Origin: Streptomyces formicae
Lineage (GTDB): Bacteria > Actinomycetota > Actinomycetes > Streptomycetales > Streptomycetaceae
DNA: 64,000 nucleotides
Direction: 5' to 3'
Assembly (NCBI RefSeq): GCF_002556545.1
Contig: NZ_CP022685.1
Location: forward strand, 4,008,001-4,072,000
The first letter of the stretch is position 1. Every line of letters begins with the position of its first letter. Shown here piece by piece: positions 61,469 to 64,000 of the stretch. Made by a program: the position numbers and the translations under genes. A model generated the notes under the pieces. The model saw nothing but the letters and a program-made list of their open reading frames with translations, was not told where the DNA came from and did no database searches.

Positions 61469-64000
61469 CGGCCGCCCTCGTTCCCGGCGAGATCGTCGCG
61501 CTTCCCCGCGAGCTCGTCGAGCTTCGCCGCGATCGCCCCGGAGATCTCCTTCAGCGCACTCGACCTGACCATGTCCAAGTGGGCGCAGTTCACGGGGTGG
61601 TCGATGATGTTCCCCTCCACGTACGGACCCCACAGGGTGTGGGCGTCGAGCCGGTCGGGGCGGCCATCGGCGGCCGTGAAGAACTCCACGTCACCGCGGA
61701 AGACCGTCGGGCGGAAGCGGGTGGAGACCCGCATGCTATTGGCGCAGGCGGCCGCCACCCTGGCGAGCGTCTTTTCGTCGAGGCCGGCCAGGGCGCCGCC
61801 CTGGCTGCGCAGCAGAGCCGCGGCCTTAACGAGCGGAGGCATCGTGTCGTCACGCAGGTCGTCGCCGATGCCCATGTCCTTCAGGAGGCCCTGCAGGATG
61901 GTCACCTCGTCGAGCGCGTCCGCCTCGTCCGTCTCCCCTTCCTCTCCCTCGCCCGGGTATCCGTCGAGAAGCGCCAGGAGCGCGACGGTCTCGCCCTGCT
62001 CCTGGAGGGCGGTCGCCACGGCGTGGGCGCCGAGGGCGCCGAACGACCAGCCGAGAAGGTGGTAGGGGCCCGACGGCTGGACCGTGCGGATCTGCGCCAC
62101 GTAGTCGGCCGCCATCTCCTCCAGGGAGCTCGGCATCTCCTGCTCGTCGGCGATACCTCGCGCCTGCAGGCCGTACACCGGCTGGTCGGGGCCCAGGTGC
62201 TGCAGCATGCCCACGTACGCCCAGCTGAGGCCGCTCGCGGGGTGGACGCAGAACAGCGGGGGCCGAGTGCCGTCGGCGCGCAGCGGCATCAGCATGGCCA
62301 GGCCGTCCCCTATGTCGTCGCCGTCGAACCGCTGGACGAGGCGCGCGACGGTGGGCGCCTCGAACAGCGCCCGCAGCGAGACCCGCACGCCGAACACCGT
62401 TCTGATGCGGGTGAGAAGGCGGGTGGCGAGCAGCGAGTGGCCTCCGAGGTCGAAGAAGCTGTCGTCGATCCCGACCCCTGTCACACCGAGGGTCTCCGCG
62501 AACAGGCCGCACAGGGCCTCTTCCTGAGGGTTGCGCGGGGCGCGTCCGGTGCCCGCGGCCACGTCGGCGGCGGGCAGGGCCCGCCGGTCGAGCTTGCCGT
62601 TCGGCGTGAGGGGGAAGGCGTCCAGGGCCACCAAGGCCGAGGGCACCATGAAGTCCGGCAGGGCGGACGTGAGGCGCCCCCGCAGCTCGTCGAGGTCGAG
62701 CGGCGCGCCGTCGGCGGGCACGACGTACGCGACCAGACGCCGGTCGCCGGGCCGGTCCTCGCGGACCACGGCGGCCGCGCGCGCAATCTGCCACTGCGCC
62801 GTCAACGCTGCCTCGACCTCGCCGAGTTCGACCCGGAAGCCGCGCAGCTTGACCTGCTCGTCGACGCGCCCCAGGAACTCCAGGCCGCCGTCGCCGCGAC
62901 GGCGCATGAGGTCACCTGTGCGGTACATGCGGGCGCCCGGCGGCCCGTAGGGGTCGGCCGTGAACCGCTGGCCCGTCAGGTCGGGGCGGCCCACGTATCC
63001 GCGTGCCAGTTGGTCCCCGGCCAGGTAGAGCTCGCCGGGGACGCCCGCGGGCACCGGTCGCAGCCGGCTGTCGAGGACGTAGGCGCGGACGTTGCGCACG
63101 GGGCGTCCTACGGGCAGGTACGCGTCGCTCCGCCCGTCGTCGCCCCAGGTGCCGAGCGGCACCTCGTGGTGGGTGACCTGGACGGTGGACTCGGTGGGTC
63201 CGTACAGGTTGACGCACGGTACGCCCCAGGCGTCCTGGGCGAGCTCCGCAAGGGCGGCGGGCAGTGGTTCGCCGCCCACGAACAGCCGCCGCAGCGACGA
63301 TGTGCCGCCCGCCGCGACGGCGGCCGCGCACAGCTCGGACAGCAAGGAGGGCACGACCTGGGCGACCGTGATGCCGTGATCGCTGATGTGATCGGCCAAC
63401 TGAAGTGCGTCCGTGGCAACTTCGTCCGACACCACGTGCGCGGAGGCGCCGGTCACGAGCGGCAGCCAGGTCTCCCAGACGGCCGCGTCGAAGCTGAACG
63501 CGGTCCTGGCGAGGACCCGGTCCGTGCCGTCGAGCGGATACTCATCGGCCATCCACCGCAGGTGCCCTGTGACCGCTCCGTGCGTGACCATGACGCCCTT
63601 CGGCCGGCCGGTGGAGCCCGAGGTGTAGATCACGTACGCGGGGTGAGCGGGCAGCAGGGGGCGCAGCCGGTCCGCGTCCGACACGTCCCACGCGGACTCG
63701 CGGGCGACGGCCGCGGCCACGTCCTCCAGCACCACCGCCGCACACGGCACACGGTCGCGCTCCGCCGTGGTGGTGAGCACCACCACGGGCCGGGCGTCCG
63801 CCAGCGTGTGCGCGATCCGGTCTGCCGGGTACCGCGGGTCCACCGGAAGGTAGGCCGCACCCGCCTTCAGCACTGCGAGCATCGCCACGACCGCGTCCGC
63901 CGAGCGTGGCAGCACCAGGGCCACCGTGTCCTCGGGGCCTGCGCCTTGCGCGATCAGGTGGCGGGCCAGGCGGTTCGCCCGCGAGTCGAGCTCCGCGTAG
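61465..64000 (-). CDS. NRPS terminal module, A-PCP-TE (5' part beyond the window)
   Basis: The gene enters from the right edge inside an A domain (YAELDSRANRLARHLI at the edge) and runs 844 codons in the window. The A core is [17 protein letters not shown], then YRTGDLMRRR and NGKLDRRALP. The PCP has GGHSLLATRL. The TE has GWSFGALGAH with LLDGYPGEG and a late His in NCAHLDM. Pocket residues read by eye are DAWQFGLVQ(K), which is close to a known glutamine-type code; this is tentative. The terminal TE means this is the last protein of its assembly line. It is coupled by GTGA to the ABC exporter. It has no iron box in view, so it is likely a separate cluster from the siderophore. Confidence 0.93.
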   Translation of the reverse strand, partial: YAELDSRANRLARHLIAQGAGPEDTVALVLPRSADAVVAMLAVLKAGAAYLPVDPRYPADRIAHTLADARPVVVLTTTAERDRVPCAAVVLEDVAAAVARESAWDVSDADRLRPLLPAHPAYVIYTSGSTGRPKGVMVTHGAVTGHLRWMADEYPLDGTDRVLARTAFSFDAAVWETWLPLVTGASAHVVSDEVATDALQLADHISDHGITVAQVVPSLLSELCAAAVAAGGTSSLRRLFVGGEPLPAALAELAQDAWGVPCVNLYGPTESTVQVTHHEVPLGTWGDDGRSDAYLPVGRPVRNVRAYVLDSRLRPVPAGVPGELYLAGDQLARGYVGRPDLTGQRFTADPYGPPGARMYRTGDLMRRRGDGGLEFLGRVDEQVKLRGFRVELGEVEAALTAQWQIARAAAVVREDRPGDRRLVAYVVPADGAPLDLDELRGRLTSALPDFMVPSALVALDAFPLTPNGKLDRRALPAADVAAGTGRAPRNPQEEALCGLFAETLGVTGVGIDDSFFDLGGHSLLATRLLTRIRTVFGVRVSLRALFEAPTVARLVQRFDGDDIGDGLAMLMPLRADGTRPPLFCVHPASGLSWAYVGMLQHLGPDQPVYGLQARGIADEQEMPSSLEEMAADYVAQIRTVQPSGPYHLLGWSFGALGAHAVATALQEQGETVALLALLDGYPGEGEEGETDEADALDEVTILQGLLKDMGIGDDLRDDTMPPLVKAAALLRSQGGALAGLDEKTLARVAAACANSMRVSTRFRPTVFRGDVEFFTAADGRPDRLDAHTLWGPYVEGNIIDHPVNCAHLDMVRSSALKEISGAIAAKLDELAGKRDDLAGNEGGR

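Noticed and set aside
61469..61633. Longer start for the ABC exporter inside the NRPS gene
   Set aside because: The extra 55 residues are an Arg/Gly-rich shadow of the NRPS thioesterase end; GTG at 61468 gives classic stop-start coupling.
1..64000. tRNA, rRNA or phage attachment sites
   Set aside because: I found no cloverleaf-like sequence ending in a recognisable T-arm and no integrase gene, though a scan by eye is not exhaustive.

Overview
The window is high-GC actinobacterial DNA, almost certainly from a Streptomyces chromosome. The evidence is strong third-position GC bias, frequent GTG and TTG starts, an HrdD-type sigma factor, an SsgA-like protein, a sortase LAETG wall protein, twin DHA2-type exporters, and dispersed copies of the GC-rich element GCGCAGTTCCCCGCGCCCCT. 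The fru genes and hrdD lie a few genes apart, an order I recall from Streptomyces coelicolor.

Left part (1-28.4 kb) is mostly housekeeping and regulatory chromosome. It holds a fused NirB-NirD nitrite reductase facing a sirohydrochlorin chelatase, an LtrA-family membrane protein, a P1/DmpA peptidase, an L,D-transpeptidase lipoprotein, the fructose PTS operon (deoR-type regulator, fruK, fruA), TetR/solute-binding protein, MFS/WYL, hrdD/GNAT, dioxygenase/MarR and TetR/MFS pairs, an M6 protease and a short second Rho factor. The fru operon is unusual: a 233-codon ORF of elastin-like pentapeptide repeats sits between fruK and fruA and overlaps each by ATGA.

Middle part (28.9-49.6 kb) is a complete catecholate siderophore locus that resembles the griseobactin locus. 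It encodes 2,3-dihydroxybenzoate synthesis (dhbA, dhbC, dhbB), activation and loading (dhbE plus a free-standing aryl carrier protein), and a dimodular NRPS (C-A-PCP-C-A-PCP-TE). The second A domain reads as threonine and the first as a cationic residue such as arginine. It also has an MbtH helper, an MFS exporter, an uptake ABC system (binding lipoprotein, fused FecCD permease, ATPase), an esterase for iron release, and an M20 amidohydrolase that shares an iron box with the NRPS. Four DmdR1/IdeR-type 19-bp iron boxes sit at all the divergent promoters.

Right part (49.6-64 kb) has a methyltransferase, an SpoOM-like protein with a His-rich tail, a TetR-controlled DUF1772/DUF4267 membrane pair with two clear operator palindromes, a sortase-anchored wall protein, an SsgA-like protein and a degenerate Nudix-like protein. 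An AT-richer stretch with no gene follows. The window then ends inside a second NRPS locus read leftward: a truncated A-PCP-TE protein translationally coupled to a fused two-unit ABC exporter.

Short tandem repeats with periods of 5 codons, 7, 8, 9 and 15 bp recur at gene borders throughout and are the most distinctive non-genic feature.
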